DNA from: Candidatus Gastranaerophilales bacterium
GTDB lineage: Bacteria > Cyanobacteriota > Vampirovibrionia > Gastranaerophilales > Gastranaerophilaceae
Assembly (NCBI GenBank): GCA_944323535.1
Contig: CALUSW010000009.1
Coordinates: 1-37,220, forward strand
Length of the DNA: 37,220 nt
Reading direction: 5' to 3'
Made by a program: the position numbers and the translations under genes. Shown one piece after another: positions 1 to 8,306 of the stretch. The notes below the pieces were generated by a model. That model was not told the DNA's origin. It was given only the letters and a program-made list of their open reading frames with translations, and did not search any database. How positions within the stretch are numbered: the stretch's first letter is position 1; each line of letters begins with the position of its first letter.

Positions 1-62
1 CAAAATGACACCTAATGAATTTAGACAGTATTTACAATCATCCTACTGATTGATTATAGTTT

Positions 63-497
63 TTGGGGTACACTTCAGTTCCACTTGCTGTTTTATATCC
101 GGATTATATAGTTCGTTTCTTTAGAAAGGATTCTGTATTTTATCCGCCTGAAGTCCATGGTACAGCTAAAGTAGACGGTGAAATCTTTTGTATAGATAAA
201 TCGAAAACAAATCTTGCTATATTACATGTTCAAAATCGTACAATATCAGGATGGTTGTCTATAATTGATTCTTATACAAATCTTGAACTTGAAAAATGGA
301 TTAAAGCAGATAAAAAAATTAATTTCTGGGCGCATTCCTGGAAAAGTCTGTTTATTATATTTGAAAAATTCTTGTTTAAAAGAGGATATAAAAACGGTAT
401 ACGGGGCTTTATAATTTGTGTTATAGTTTTTGGATTCTACAAATTTGTTCTTGGCTGTAAGTATTGGGAATATCTGTTGAATAAAAAAGAGCCGTAA
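63..497 (+). pseudogene. 5'-truncated glycosyltransferase family 2 remnant (WaaE/KdtX-like C-terminus)
   Basis: The open frame translates to a segment resembling the C-terminal third of WaaE/KdtX-type family 2 glycosyltransferases: YPDYIVRFFRKD, then a histidine in EVHG, a histidine strand (ILHVQNR), and a terminal membrane-associated part with FLFKRGYKNGIRGF. Family members are usually 250-300 residues with the nucleotide-sugar binding half first; here that half is absent. In-frame stops lie at 51-53 and 57-59, the only initiator is a TTG at 63, and no Shine-Dalgarno precedes it, so the fragment is probably not translated as an enzyme. The family call comes from motif recall, not a search. 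The stop codon sits in the loop of a terminator hairpin. Confidence 0.55.
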
Positions 498-505
498 GGC
501 TCTTT
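487..505. terminator. Bidirectional intrinsic terminator between convergent genes
   Basis: AAGAGCC and GGCTCTT form a 7 bp stem with a GTAA loop, preceded by an A-run and followed by TTTCTT. It lies between the plus-strand remnant and the minus-strand DUF4870 gene and could serve both. The loop contains the stop codon of the upstream frame. Confidence 0.7.
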
Positions 506-506
506 C

Positions 507-875
507 TTATTTTAAAAATTGATATGTTAAAGGAAACTTATATTCACTGTTTCCGCTGACTTTAACGACAGCTATAATTAAAACTATAAGATTAATAATA
601 CAGATTAATGTGCCGCCAAGGATATATATTATTTGTCCTAAAACAGGAATAATATTAATCAATATTAAAGCCAGACCCGTTACAAAAAGTGTAAGTTCAA
701 AATTTACTAAATTAGTTAAATATTTTTTTGCTTCAAGCTGCATTTTATCCTTATTAATTGCCCACACAATCAGAGGAACTAAAAGTCCAAGAATAATTCC
801 GCTTAGAGTTACTAATACAAGTGTGTTTCTGTCTTTCCCATAGTCAGCAGTTTTTTTAATTTCTTCGTTTGACAC
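507..875 (-). CDS. DUF4870 (Tic20-like) small membrane protein
   Basis: A 122-residue protein with a charged N-terminus and about three hydrophobic segments (roughly residues 20-40, 58-80 and 82-105). The pattern NLVNFELTLF followed by two helices and a C-terminal YKFPLTYQFLK matches DUF4870 proteins, which end in a Y-x-[YF]-P-L motif. These are small inner-membrane proteins of unknown function. The start is GTG at 875, chosen because AAAGGAG lies 7 nt upstream. It is monocistronic, ending against a terminator. Confidence 0.85.
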   Translation of the reverse strand: MSNEEIKKTADYGKDRNTLVLVTLSGIILGLLVPLIVWAINKDKMQLEAKKYLTNLVNFELTLFVTGLALILINIIPVLGQIIYILGGTLICIINLIVLIIAVVKVSGNSEYKFPLTYQFLK

Positions 876-1069
876 AAATTTCTCCTTTAAATTAACATTA
901 CGGACTAATTATACAGATATTTTTTAATTGCGACAAGATAGGTTTTTTCTGGTAAAGAAATATTTTGCTAATATTCAATATAATTTCGTATAAGAAAATA
1001 AATAGGCATTGTGCTAAAAAGAAACAGAAAAAAGAAAAAAATTAAAATGTCCCCTGAGTTTTTTATATC

Positions 1070-1090
1070 ATCCCGAATTTATTTCGGGAT
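1070..1090. repeat. Palindromic repeat, ATCCCGAA...TTCGGGAT
   Basis: Eight-base arms ATCCCGAA (1070-1077) and TTCGGGAT (1083-1090) with a 5-nt loop. Same family as the units at 1252-1272, 21241-21261 and, with changed but compensating arms, 1169-1189, 21089-21109 and 34751-34771. Confidence 0.75.
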
Positions 1091-1168
1091 CTTACCGGTT
1101 CGAAACTAAAGCATTAAGCTGAAAAAATGCTGTTTTTTGTAAAAACAAGCTCACACAAAATTTTTAAG

Positions 1169-1189
1169 ATACTGAAACAAGTTCAGTAT
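1169..1189. repeat. Palindromic repeat, ATACTGAA...TTCAGTAT
   Basis: Eight-base arms at 1169-1176 and 1182-1189 with a 5-nt loop, followed by GACA. Arm bases differ from the other units but remain complementary. Confidence 0.7.
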
Positions 1190-1251
1190 GACAAAAATTT
1201 TGCTTCGTTTTATAAAATGGATTTAGCAAGACAGGTTTGTTTATTAATGTC

Positions 1252-1272
1252 ATCCCGAACTCGTTTCGGGAT
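1252..1272. repeat. Palindromic repeat, ATCCCGAA...TTCGGGAT
   Basis: Arms at 1252-1259 and 1265-1272, preceded by TGTC. This is the best-conserved unit of the family in the window. Confidence 0.75.
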
Positions 1273-1488
1273 CTGCCCAATAGGGAATGAAGGCTTAAAG
1301 CCGGTAAGATACTTTATGATATGTTCTTCTCTTTCTGTCCATTCTGTTGGGGTATGAAGGAACGGATATTTTTCACAAAATCAAAAATTTTGGAAAGAAC
1401 AGTTATAACAAACCTGTAAACTCCTGCCTCTTATTCCATTCGATTAATATTTTACCTAAAATAATCAGTGCTGTGTTTGAACTCATAA

Positions 1489-2056
1489 TTATTTTTCCAT
1501 TGCTTCTTTTGTTACTATTTGTTGTATAGTATTTTTTATATCTTTTACATCGGAAAATCCTTCTATAATTTTAATTTTAAAATTTTTTAAAATTAAAATT
1601 AGTACATTCAAAAAAAAATAAAGGCAAGTATTTAGCTGAATAAACTTTTTTTATTTCATTAATATATATTTTTTTTCTTAATTTGTTTCCAATAATATGC
1701 ATTATAGAGTTGTTCGATATTATCAAGATTTCGGAAAAACGAATTTTTATAGATAAAATTATTGAAATTATGATAAAAATTAAAGATATTATATATGTAA
1801 AAATGTTAAAAAGAGAATATTTGCTTAATAAAGTTGGAAAAATCAAACTAATTAACCCGTATATAGCAAATATAACAAGCATTAAAACAGTATATATTAT
1901 GTTATCAGAATAAAAGTTATATTTAATAATATTTTCATTCTTACATAAAAATTCTTTGGATAATTCTAATGATTTGGTATTTTCTTTTTCTTTTAGTTTT
2001 TTTAATACCGGTGTAAGAGTGAAAAAGACCAATATGTAAACAGTAACAAAATACAT
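1489..2056 (-). pseudogene. Frameshifted membrane protein with PH-like C-terminal part
   Basis: The intact start (ATG at 2056, GGAGG nine bases upstream) leads into a membrane protein with one N-terminal hydrophobic segment and two further ones around residues 50-75 and 82-103, then a stretch (EILIISNNSIMHIIGNK, later YINEIKKVYSAKY) resembling bacterial PH-like domains. The frame stops at 1577-1579 in a T-run. Removing one T at about 1579-1582 lets translation continue for about 30 more residues, beginning FKIKIIEGFSDVKDIKNTI, to a stop at 1489-1491. The continuation reads as a natural end of the domain. Either a one-base insertion has broken the gene or the homopolymer was misread. Confidence 0.65.
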
Positions 2057-2237
2057 ATAATAATGCCTCCGTTTTATTTAAAGGTTTGTTCATAGTTTGT
2101 AGACCGTAGTTTGTTAGGTTTGGTTAAAACAATACAGGCTGAATAATCTCTAAAATTGATTATATTGTAAAATTATTAATGCAGCTTTATATTTTATCTT
2201 TTTGTTAATATAATATCTATAATTAAGAGGATACAAT

Positions 2238-3275
2238 ATGTTCCAAAAGTTAGAATTATTCTTTAAGAAAGAGAAAAAGAAATTCAAATATGTCAGCTGC
2301 GAGTATATACAGCACGGATTTAACGTGGATTATGAAGATATAAAAATGTGTTGTTTTAATTGTCATGAAGGCGGCGGAAGACAAATTCTGATTGACAATT
2401 ATAAAGGTGAAATGATTGATTGGAACAAGTTCTTTAAAGAAAAACGCAAAATGCGTGAGTTAAATAAGAAGGGGATTATTCTTGAGCGCTGCAAGGGATG
2501 TTTTTTCTTAAAAGAACGTGAATGGGATGATGAAGACTATATAAATTATATGGTATTTAATCATTGGACACAGTGCAACTGCAAGTGTAAATACTGTTTT
2601 ACAAATGAGCAGTCGGATTATTTTAATGAGCGTAAGAATTATAATATGTATCCCGTTATAAAAAAGCTTGCAGATATGGGAAAAATAAGAGGCGGGGGAG
2701 AAATCGGCTTTGGAGGCGGAGAACCGGCTTTACTTCCGGAGTTTGAACCTATGGTTAATATGCTTCTTGATTGCGGCTGCGACAATATAAGAGTGCATTC
2801 TTCGGGTGTAAAATATTCTAATGCGATTGAAAGAGGTCTTGCCGAAGGGAAGTTAACTCTTGTTGTTTCGGTGGATTCGGGAACCCCCGAAACTTACGAA
2901 AATATTAAAAGAGTTAATCATTTTAACAAAGTTTGGGAAAATCTTAAAAAATATGCCGCTTCTCAAACAACTGATTTATATAAAGCTAAAACAAAATATA
3001 TTATTTATCCGGGGTTTAATGATAACAAAGAAGAACTTGATAAATGGCTGGATTTAACGGTTGAAGCCGGAATTAAAAGTGTTGTTCTTGATGTTGAGGG
3101 CGGCTGGTATGTAAATAATAAATATAATGTACCCGATTATATGTATGATTTGCTTGAATATGCCGAACGCAGAACAAAAGAATTAAATATGAAAAATGTA
3201 GAATTCTATGATCGTGCAAATGATATGAGGATACACAAAGACGAGTATAAAAAATTAAGAGAAAATGAACAGTAA
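2238..3275 (+). CDS. Radical SAM enzyme with cysteine-rich N-terminal extension
   Basis: A 345-residue radical SAM protein. The iron-sulfur motif CX3CX2C is at Cys113, Cys117 and Cys120 and is followed by the SAM-binding GGGEP stretch near residue 160. Unusually, about 110 residues precede the cluster motif and contain further cysteines (21, 38, 39, 42, 85, 88) that could bind an auxiliary cluster. The C-terminal half keeps the strand pattern of a TIM-barrel (VVSVDSGTPETYENI, KYIIYPGFND). Substrate unknown; the family includes peptide-modifying enzymes and many uncharacterised ones. ATG at 2238 has AGAGG upstream. Its last 11 bases overlap the MATE exporter, so the two are probably co-translated and may act together. 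Confidence 0.85.
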   Translation: MFQKLELFFKKEKKKFKYVSCEYIQHGFNVDYEDIKMCCFNCHEGGGRQILIDNYKGEMIDWNKFFKEKRKMRELNKKGIILERCKGCFFLKEREWDDEDYINYMVFNHWTQCNCKCKYCFTNEQSDYFNERKNYNMYPVIKKLADMGKIRGGGEIGFGGGEPALLPEFEPMVNMLLDCGCDNIRVHSSGVKYSNAIERGLAEGKLTLVVSVDSGTPETYENIKRVNHFNKVWENLKKYAASQTTDLYKAKTKYIIYPGFNDNKEELDKWLDLTVEAGIKSVVLDVEGGWYVNNKYNVPDYMYDLLEYAERRTKELNMKNVEFYDRANDMRIHKDEYKKLRENEQ

Positions 3276-4608
3276 AGATATTATACAAGCCGAAACACAT
3301 AAAGGATACAAACATTATTTTACAGAGTTGTTAATTCTCGCTTTCCCGCTATTAATAGGGAATCTCGGGCATACTTTAATCGGTGCTACGGATATTCTTG
3401 TTGTTGCTAAGTATAATATAAATTCTCTTGCTGCAATAAGTATTGCTAATTCAATATTATTTACCATATTTATATTCGGACTCGGAATATTGGCTGCAAT
3501 ATCCATAATTCTGTCAAATATGAGAGGCTCAAGGCAAAGAACAAAAAAATATCTTCTCTCAAGCCTTGTTTTTGCTTTCATTATGGCTTCAATTTTTACA
3601 ATGCTTTGTTATTCAACAAAATTTCTGGTTGATAAAATGGGCTTTGAAGCTGAATTGGTTCCATATATAAAAGAATATATTTCGATAGTTTCTTTTTCTA
3701 TATTCGGAATGTATATATATCAGGGAGTTAAGGAATTTCTTCAATCTTATGAAATAGTTAAATTCCCTAACCTTATATTATTTGTTGCGGTAATTTTAAA
3801 TCTTATCTTTGATATAGTTCTGGTATTCGGATTTGGACCTGTTCCTTCAATGGGGTCAAAGGGTGCTGCAATAGCAACATTTTCCGTTAGAATACTAATG
3901 GGAATAATAATGCTTATTTATGTATTTCGGTTTATTGATTTTAAAGCGAAAATTGATTTTACTTATATGAAACATCTGATAAAAATAGGTTATCCTATAG
4001 GAGCTGCACTTCTATTGGAATTTCTTGCTTTTAATATTATAACAATACTTGTCGGAAGAGAATCGGGGCTTTTATCGGCTACTCATAATATAATAACAAC
4101 AATATCTTCTTCAACATTTATGGTGCCGTTGGCTATATCAACAGCCGTTGCTATAAAAGTTGCATATTATTACGGCGCTAAGAAAAGCGAAGAAATTAAA
4201 AGGTATGCATGCGCAGGGTTAACAATAGGAACAGGGTTTATGGTGTTTTCATCAATAATACTGGCACTTTTCCCCAGACAGCTGATAAGATTGTTTACGG
4301 ATAACCCTGATGTTTTAAATATTGCAATGCCAATAGTTCTTGTTGCAGCGATGTTTCAAGTTTTTGACGGATTTCAGGTCGTGGCAGGAGGCATCTTAAA
4401 AGGGTTTAAAATGACTAAAGTTGTTTCTCACTGTGTATTTCTCGGATATTGGCTTGTTGGTATGCCGGTTGCTTATGTTCTTGTGTTCAAAAATAACTAT
4501 TCGCTGAAAGGTTACTGGATAGCACTTGCGGTATCTCTATTTTGTATGGGTATAGCGCAGGCGCTTATAGCTAAATACAAGTTTAATAAAATAAAGGATT
4601 TATCATAA
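3265..4608 (+). CDS. MATE family efflux transporter
   Basis: A 447-residue, very hydrophobic protein of about twelve membrane segments in two homologous halves, the usual length and layout of MATE (NorM/DinF-like) cation-coupled exporters in the cytoplasmic membrane. Characteristic parts include LAFPLLIGNLGHTLIGATDI in the first helix and VVAGGILKGFKMTK in the second half. The start codon lies inside the end of the radical SAM gene. Such exporters move drugs, metabolites or small secreted products; the overlap suggests it may export what the radical SAM enzyme modifies, but that is inference. No other biosynthetic gene follows. Confidence 0.9.
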   Translation: MNSKDIIQAETHKGYKHYFTELLILAFPLLIGNLGHTLIGATDILVVAKYNINSLAAISIANSILFTIFIFGLGILAAISIILSNMRGSRQRTKKYLLSSLVFAFIMASIFTMLCYSTKFLVDKMGFEAELVPYIKEYISIVSFSIFGMYIYQGVKEFLQSYEIVKFPNLILFVAVILNLIFDIVLVFGFGPVPSMGSKGAAIATFSVRILMGIIMLIYVFRFIDFKAKIDFTYMKHLIKIGYPIGAALLLEFLAFNIITILVGRESGLLSATHNIITTISSSTFMVPLAISTAVAIKVAYYYGAKKSEEIKRYACAGLTIGTGFMVFSSIILALFPRQLIRLFTDNPDVLNIAMPIVLVAAMFQVFDGFQVVAGGILKGFKMTKVVSHCVFLGYWLVGMPVAYVLVFKNNYSLKGYWIALAVSLFCMGIAQALIAKYKFNKIKDLS

Positions 4609-4621
4609 TCAGGAGTCCTGA
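4609..4621. repeat. Perfect 13-base palindrome after the MATE gene
   Basis: TCAGGAGTCCTGA begins immediately after the stop codon of the MATE gene. It has no loop and no T-run, so it is a poor terminator; a protein-binding site or chance palindrome are the alternatives. The rest of the 160-base gap up to pyrH shows only the promoter-like motif at 4730. Confidence 0.35.
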
Positions 4622-4729
4622 ATATTTCATCAGGCAAAAAATTAAGAGAGTCTTATAACCAAAATTTTGTTCAGGCTTATTAAATGATTACAAATCTTTA
4701 TTTTTTATACATTCTGTACTAATTTAAGG

Positions 4730-4735
4730 TATAAT
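4730..4735 (+). promoter_or_regulatory. Putative -10 box of the pyrH operon
   Basis: Perfect TATAAT about 35 bases before the pyrH start, in the AT-rich gap after the MATE gene. No clear -35 box is seen 16-18 bases upstream, so the assignment is moderate. Confidence 0.4.
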
Positions 4736-4770
4736 AATATTATTGTTTTGACATTTTAATACGGGTGTAT

Positions 4771-5496
4771 ATGGGAGAGAACTTAAAATATAAAAGAATT
4801 CTGCTAAAACTTTCGGGAGAAGCGCTTTTGGGGAAACAAGAGTTCGGTATAGATCAGGCGCCTCTTGAAATGATAGCAGCTGAAATAAAAGAAGCTTACG
4901 AAGCGGGTGCCGAAATAGCAATTGTCGTCGGCGGCGGAAATATATTCAGAGGTGTGAAAAATTCTGCTAAATACGGAATGGATCAGGCAACCGGAGATTA
5001 CATAGGCATGCTCGCTACGGTTATGAATGCATTGGCTCTTCAAAGTGCTCTAAGAAAAATTGATGTGCAATGCCGTGTCCAGACTGCAATAGATATGAAT
5101 AAAATCGCGGAGCCTTATATAAGATTTAAAGCAATAAGACACCTTGAAAAATCAAGAGTTGTAATCTTTGCTGCAGGAACGGGAAATCCTTTCTTTACAA
5201 CAGATACCGCTGCAGCCCTCAGAGCTTCTGAAATAGGCGCAGAAGCAATGCTTATGGCAAAAAACGGAGTTGACGGAGTATATTCAGATGATCCGAGAGT
5301 TAATCCTAATGCAAAAAAATACAGTAACATTACTTATGATGATATAATTATTAAAGGGTTAAAAGTTATGGATACTGCATCCTGCGCACTTTGCAAACAA
5401 AATTCCATACCCATTGTGGTATTTGATTTTGCGGCAAAAGGCAGCATAATTAAAATATTAAAAGGCGAAAATATAGGAACATATGTAGGAGGTTAA
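4771..5496 (+). CDS. pyrH: UMP kinase PyrH
   Basis: UMP kinase phosphorylates UMP to UDP with ATP in pyrimidine nucleotide synthesis; it is a cytoplasmic hexamer of the amino acid kinase fold. Visible family motifs are KLSGEAL near the N-terminus, the phosphate-binding [22 protein letters not shown], and [13 protein letters not shown]. The length of 241 residues is typical. ATG at 4771 is preferred over an in-frame GTG at 4765 because family members begin shortly before the lysine-rich first strand; neither has a strong ribosome-binding site. It opens a run of six closely packed genes, and pyrH-frr adjacency is conserved across bacteria. Confidence 0.97.
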   Translation: MGENLKYKRILLKLSGEALLGKQEFGIDQAPLEMIAAEIKEAYEAGAEIAIVVGGGNIFRGVKNSAKYGMDQATGDYIGMLATVMNALALQSALRKIDVQCRVQTAIDMNKIAEPYIRFKAIRHLEKSRVVIFAAGTGNPFFTTDTAAALRASEIGAEAMLMAKNGVDGVYSDDPRVNPNAKKYSNITYDDIIIKGLKVMDTASCALCKQNSIPIVVFDFAAKGSIIKILKGENIGTYVGG

Positions 5497-5497
5497 A

Positions 5498-6058
5498 ATG
5501 ACAGTTGAAGCATTATTTTCAACAGGAACAGATAAAATGGAGAAGGCAATTAACCAGATGAAAAAAGAATTTGCCTCAATAAGAACGGGAAGGGCTAATC
5601 CTATGATTTTGGATAAAGTTCTTGTTGAATACTATGGGGTTCCTACTCCTTTAAGACAATTATCGCAGGTAAGTGTACAAGACGGTACTACTCTTGTTAT
5701 TGCACCTTATGATAAAACTATTTTGAAAGATGTTGAAAAAGCTTTAGTAAAGGCTGATTTGGGTATAAATCCAAATTCTGACGGTATTGTAGTAAGGCTT
5801 GCTTTTCCGCCTTTAACAACTGACAAAAGAAAAGAAATCTGTAAAGAAGTTAAAAAAGTATGTGAAGAGTCTAAAGTGGCTATACGTAATATCAGAAGAG
5901 ATATGGCTGATGAACTTAAAAAACTTGAAAAATCAGAAAATCTTTCAGAAGATACGGTAAAAGATAATCAGGACAAAATACAAAAAACTACAGATAAATA
6001 TATTAAAATAGCTGATGATTTGGCTGCAGAAAAAGAAAAAGAGGTATTAACAGTATAG
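5498..6058 (+). CDS. frr: Ribosome recycling factor
   Basis: A 186-residue ribosome recycling factor, which with EF-G splits post-termination ribosomes. It shows the signature SIRTGRANPMILDKV, the beta-hairpin region VEYYGVPTPLRQLSQVSV, and the conserved LPPLT-like element (FPPLTTDKRKE) followed by the long charged helices of the tRNA-mimic three-helix bundle. AGGAGG lies 5 bases before the ATG. It begins one base after the pyrH stop, so the two are surely co-transcribed. Confidence 0.97.
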   Translation: MTVEALFSTGTDKMEKAINQMKKEFASIRTGRANPMILDKVLVEYYGVPTPLRQLSQVSVQDGTTLVIAPYDKTILKDVEKALVKADLGINPNSDGIVVRLAFPPLTTDKRKEICKEVKKVCEESKVAIRNIRRDMADELKKLEKSENLSEDTVKDNQDKIQKTTDKYIKIADDLAAEKEKEVLTV

Positions 6059-6954
6059 TGGCTGTATTAGATTCTCTTTTAAAGAACAGAGTTGTAACCG
6101 GTTTTACTATCGGTGCTGTTGTTTTTTCTTGTATATTGCTGGGAGGTAAATATCTGCTTGCTTTTTTACTTGTATTTATTGTAATAGCAGCAAAAGAATA
6201 TGCAGATATACTTAAAAATAAGGGCTTTTTGCCCTTTTTTAAGGTTATTTTGGCAGTATCCGTTTCTATGATTCTGGTTTCTGCCTGCGGTTATGATAAT
6301 TTATTTCCGCTTGTTTTGTTAATAGGGACGATAGGTTCTTTCCTTGCCGTACTATTTAGGGGCAGACAGCCGTATATAGCAAATGTTGCGACAACAATCC
6401 TCGGATTTCTAATCGCCTGGATGCCTTGCCACGTTTGCTTAATAAGGCAGATGGGACCTGAGGTATCATTGTTTAATATAACATTTAAACAGGGACTTTA
6501 TTTCCTTATATTAATATTTTTTGTTATATTGTTCACCGATATTGCCGCTTATTTCTTTGGTATAAGATTCGGAAAACATAAACTATCGCCTGTAATAAGC
6601 CCTAAAAAAACAATTGAAGGTGCTGCTGCAGGAGGTATATGCGCTGTTATTTCAGGGTTAATTATAGGAAAATTAATAGGAATTTCTCTATATCATTCTT
6701 TTGTTTTGAGTTTGTTAATTACTGTTTTTGCGCAGCTTGGCGATTTATCGGAATCTCTTATTAAACGTGATGCAGGAGTTAAAGATTCCGGAAATTCGCT
6801 CCCCGGACACGGCGGTTTTTTGGATAGGGCGGATAGTTACCTGTTTTCGGTTCCGGTTGCGTATTATTATATCAAATATTTTATCCTTGCCGGTTTAACT
6901 TTTCCCGCGTTGACCGAGTTTATTAGAAAGTTATTTTATGTTATCTGCAGCTAG
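6058..6954 (+). CDS. cdsA: Phosphatidate cytidylyltransferase
   Basis: CdsA makes CDP-diacylglycerol from phosphatidate and CTP, the branch point of phospholipid synthesis, in the cytoplasmic membrane. The 298-residue protein has about eight membrane segments and the family signature near the C-terminus: SLIKRDAGVKDSGNSLPGHG followed by GFLDRADS, plus SPKKTIEG in the preceding loop. The GTG start shares its G with the frr TAG stop. Overlap at both ends marks it as an internal operon gene. Confidence 0.95.
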   Translation: MAVLDSLLKNRVVTGFTIGAVVFSCILLGGKYLLAFLLVFIVIAAKEYADILKNKGFLPFFKVILAVSVSMILVSACGYDNLFPLVLLIGTIGSFLAVLFRGRQPYIANVATTILGFLIAWMPCHVCLIRQMGPEVSLFNITFKQGLYFLILIFFVILFTDIAAYFFGIRFGKHKLSPVISPKKTIEGAAAGGICAVISGLIIGKLIGISLYHSFVLSLLITVFAQLGDLSESLIKRDAGVKDSGNSLPGHGGFLDRADSYLFSVPVAYYYIKYFILAGLTFPALTEFIRKLFYVICS

Positions 6955-7666
6955 AAAAAATCAACTTTTAGAGTTGATGCAATGTTTAAATATAAAACTG
7001 ACGGATGAAATTATTTTAGATGAAGCGCTTACTCATCCTTCTTATAATTTTGAATCAAACAGAGAGGATGCTCCTGATTATGAGCGTTTGGAGTTTCTCG
7101 GGGATTCTGTTTTAAGGCTTGCGGTAAGCAATTATTTGTTTGATAAATACAAAAATTATCCGGAAGGAAAATTGACAAAAATAAGGAGTTATCTGGTAAG
7201 TGATGATTTTTTGTTTAAAATAGCACTTAAATTGCAGATTAAAAAGTACTTAAATCTGGGAATTCATGAAGAAAAAAACGGAGGCAGAGAAAAAGAGTCC
7301 ATACTGGCATGCAGTATGGAAGCAATACTGGGTGCTATCTTTAAAAATTGCGGGTTTAACTATGTGCAGGAATTTATATATAAAATTTACAATGATATGT
7401 CTATAAATTTTGAAGAAATTTTGTCTTTATATAATTCAAAGGAGATATTGCAGCAATATACACAGGGTTTGGGAAAAGATTTACCTGTATATAGAGTTAT
7501 AGAGGAAAAAGGTCTTGAACATAATAAAATATATGTTGTAAATGTATCATACAGAGGTGAAGAACTTGGTGTCGGAACGGCAAGAACAAAAAAAGAAGCA
7601 GAGAAAAATGCTGCATTAAGTGCGGTTAAAAGACTTAATTTAATTTGCGGGGAGGAAAATGAATAA
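6938..7666 (+). CDS. rnc: Ribonuclease III
   Basis: RNase III cleaves double-stranded RNA in rRNA maturation and mRNA turnover. The 242-residue protein has the N-terminal catalytic domain with the signature ERLEFLGDSVL (about residues 50-60) and the second acidic helix SMEAILGAIF, then a C-terminal dsRNA-binding domain ending in TKKEAEKNAALSAVKRL. The ATG lies inside the end of cdsA (17-base overlap). Confidence 0.97.
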   Translation: MLSAARKNQLLELMQCLNIKLTDEIILDEALTHPSYNFESNREDAPDYERLEFLGDSVLRLAVSNYLFDKYKNYPEGKLTKIRSYLVSDDFLFKIALKLQIKKYLNLGIHEEKNGGREKESILACSMEAILGAIFKNCGFNYVQEFIYKIYNDMSINFEEILSLYNSKEILQQYTQGLGKDLPVYRVIEEKGLEHNKIYVVNVSYRGEELGVGTARTKKEAEKNAALSAVKRLNLICGEENE

Positions 7667-8306
7667 AATTATAGTTGCTCCATCCATTTTGTCAGGTGAT
7701 TTCGCAAATTTGGAAACAGAAATAAAAAAATTGGCGCAGAATGGAGCTGATTGGATTCATGTTGACGTGATGGACGGACACTTTGTGCCGAATTTAACAA
7801 TCGGTGCTCCTGTTGTTAAGTCATTGCGAAAAGTTTGTTCTATTCCGCTGGATGTTCATCTTATGATTGATAATCCTCAAAAATATATTAAAGATTTTGC
7901 GCATGCCGGCTCTGATGTTATTACATTTCATTATGAAGCGGCGAAAGAAAATACGGTTGATTTAATTAATTTGATTAAATCTTTTGGGAAAAAAGCCGGT
8001 ATTTCCATAAAGCCTAAAACCTTAGTAAAAGAAATAGTTCCCTACCTTGAACTTGTTGATATGGTTTTAATAATGACTGTTGAACCGGGATTCGGCGGAC
8101 AAAAATTCATGCCGGAATGTGCGGAAAAAATAAAAGAATTAAAAGAACATCTGCAAAAAAATATTATAATAGAGGTAGACGGCGGTATAAATAAAGAAAC
8201 TGCGTCATATTGTAAAAATCTGGGTGCCAATGCACTTGTGTCGGGGAATTATATTTTCTCCGCTCCGGATATGAAAGAAGCTATAAATTCGTTGAGGGAA
8301 CTATGA
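7659..8306 (+). CDS. rpe: Ribulose-phosphate 3-epimerase
   Basis: Rpe interconverts ribulose 5-phosphate and xylulose 5-phosphate in the pentose phosphate pathway. The 215-residue TIM barrel shows APSILSGDFANL, the metal-binding HVDVMDGHFVPNLT, LDVHLMIDNP, and the phosphate-binding VEPGFGGQKF and VDGGI. GGAGG lies just before the ATG, inside the rnc end. It overlaps the following gene by 4 bases (ATGA). Confidence 0.97.
   Translation: MNKIIVAPSILSGDFANLETEIKKLAQNGADWIHVDVMDGHFVPNLTIGAPVVKSLRKVCSIPLDVHLMIDNPQKYIKDFAHAGSDVITFHYEAAKENTVDLINLIKSFGKKAGISIKPKTLVKEIVPYLELVDMVLIMTVEPGFGGQKFMPECAEKIKELKEHLQKNIIIEVDGGINKETASYCKNLGANALVSGNYIFSAPDMKEAINSLREL

Larger units (their letters stand above)
876..1488. 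other. Non-coding stretch with palindromic repeats
   Basis: No convincing gene is present on either strand; short open frames here lack ribosome-binding sites and recognisable motifs. The stretch holds three copies of a short palindromic repeat (1070-1090, 1169-1189, 1252-1272), the rest being low-complexity AT-rich DNA. It looks like a repeat-insertion and gene-decay zone between the DUF4870 gene and the frameshifted gene at 1489-2056. Confidence 0.5.

Noticed and set aside
1-49. Open frame from the window edge ending MTPNEFRQYLQSSY, possible end of an upstream gene
   Set aside because: Only about 15 codons are visible and no family is recognisable, so it cannot be called.
1127-1529. Two plus-strand open frames in the repeat region
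   Set aside because: They run across palindromic repeats and the antisense of the frameshifted gene, lack ribosome-binding sites and look non-protein-like.
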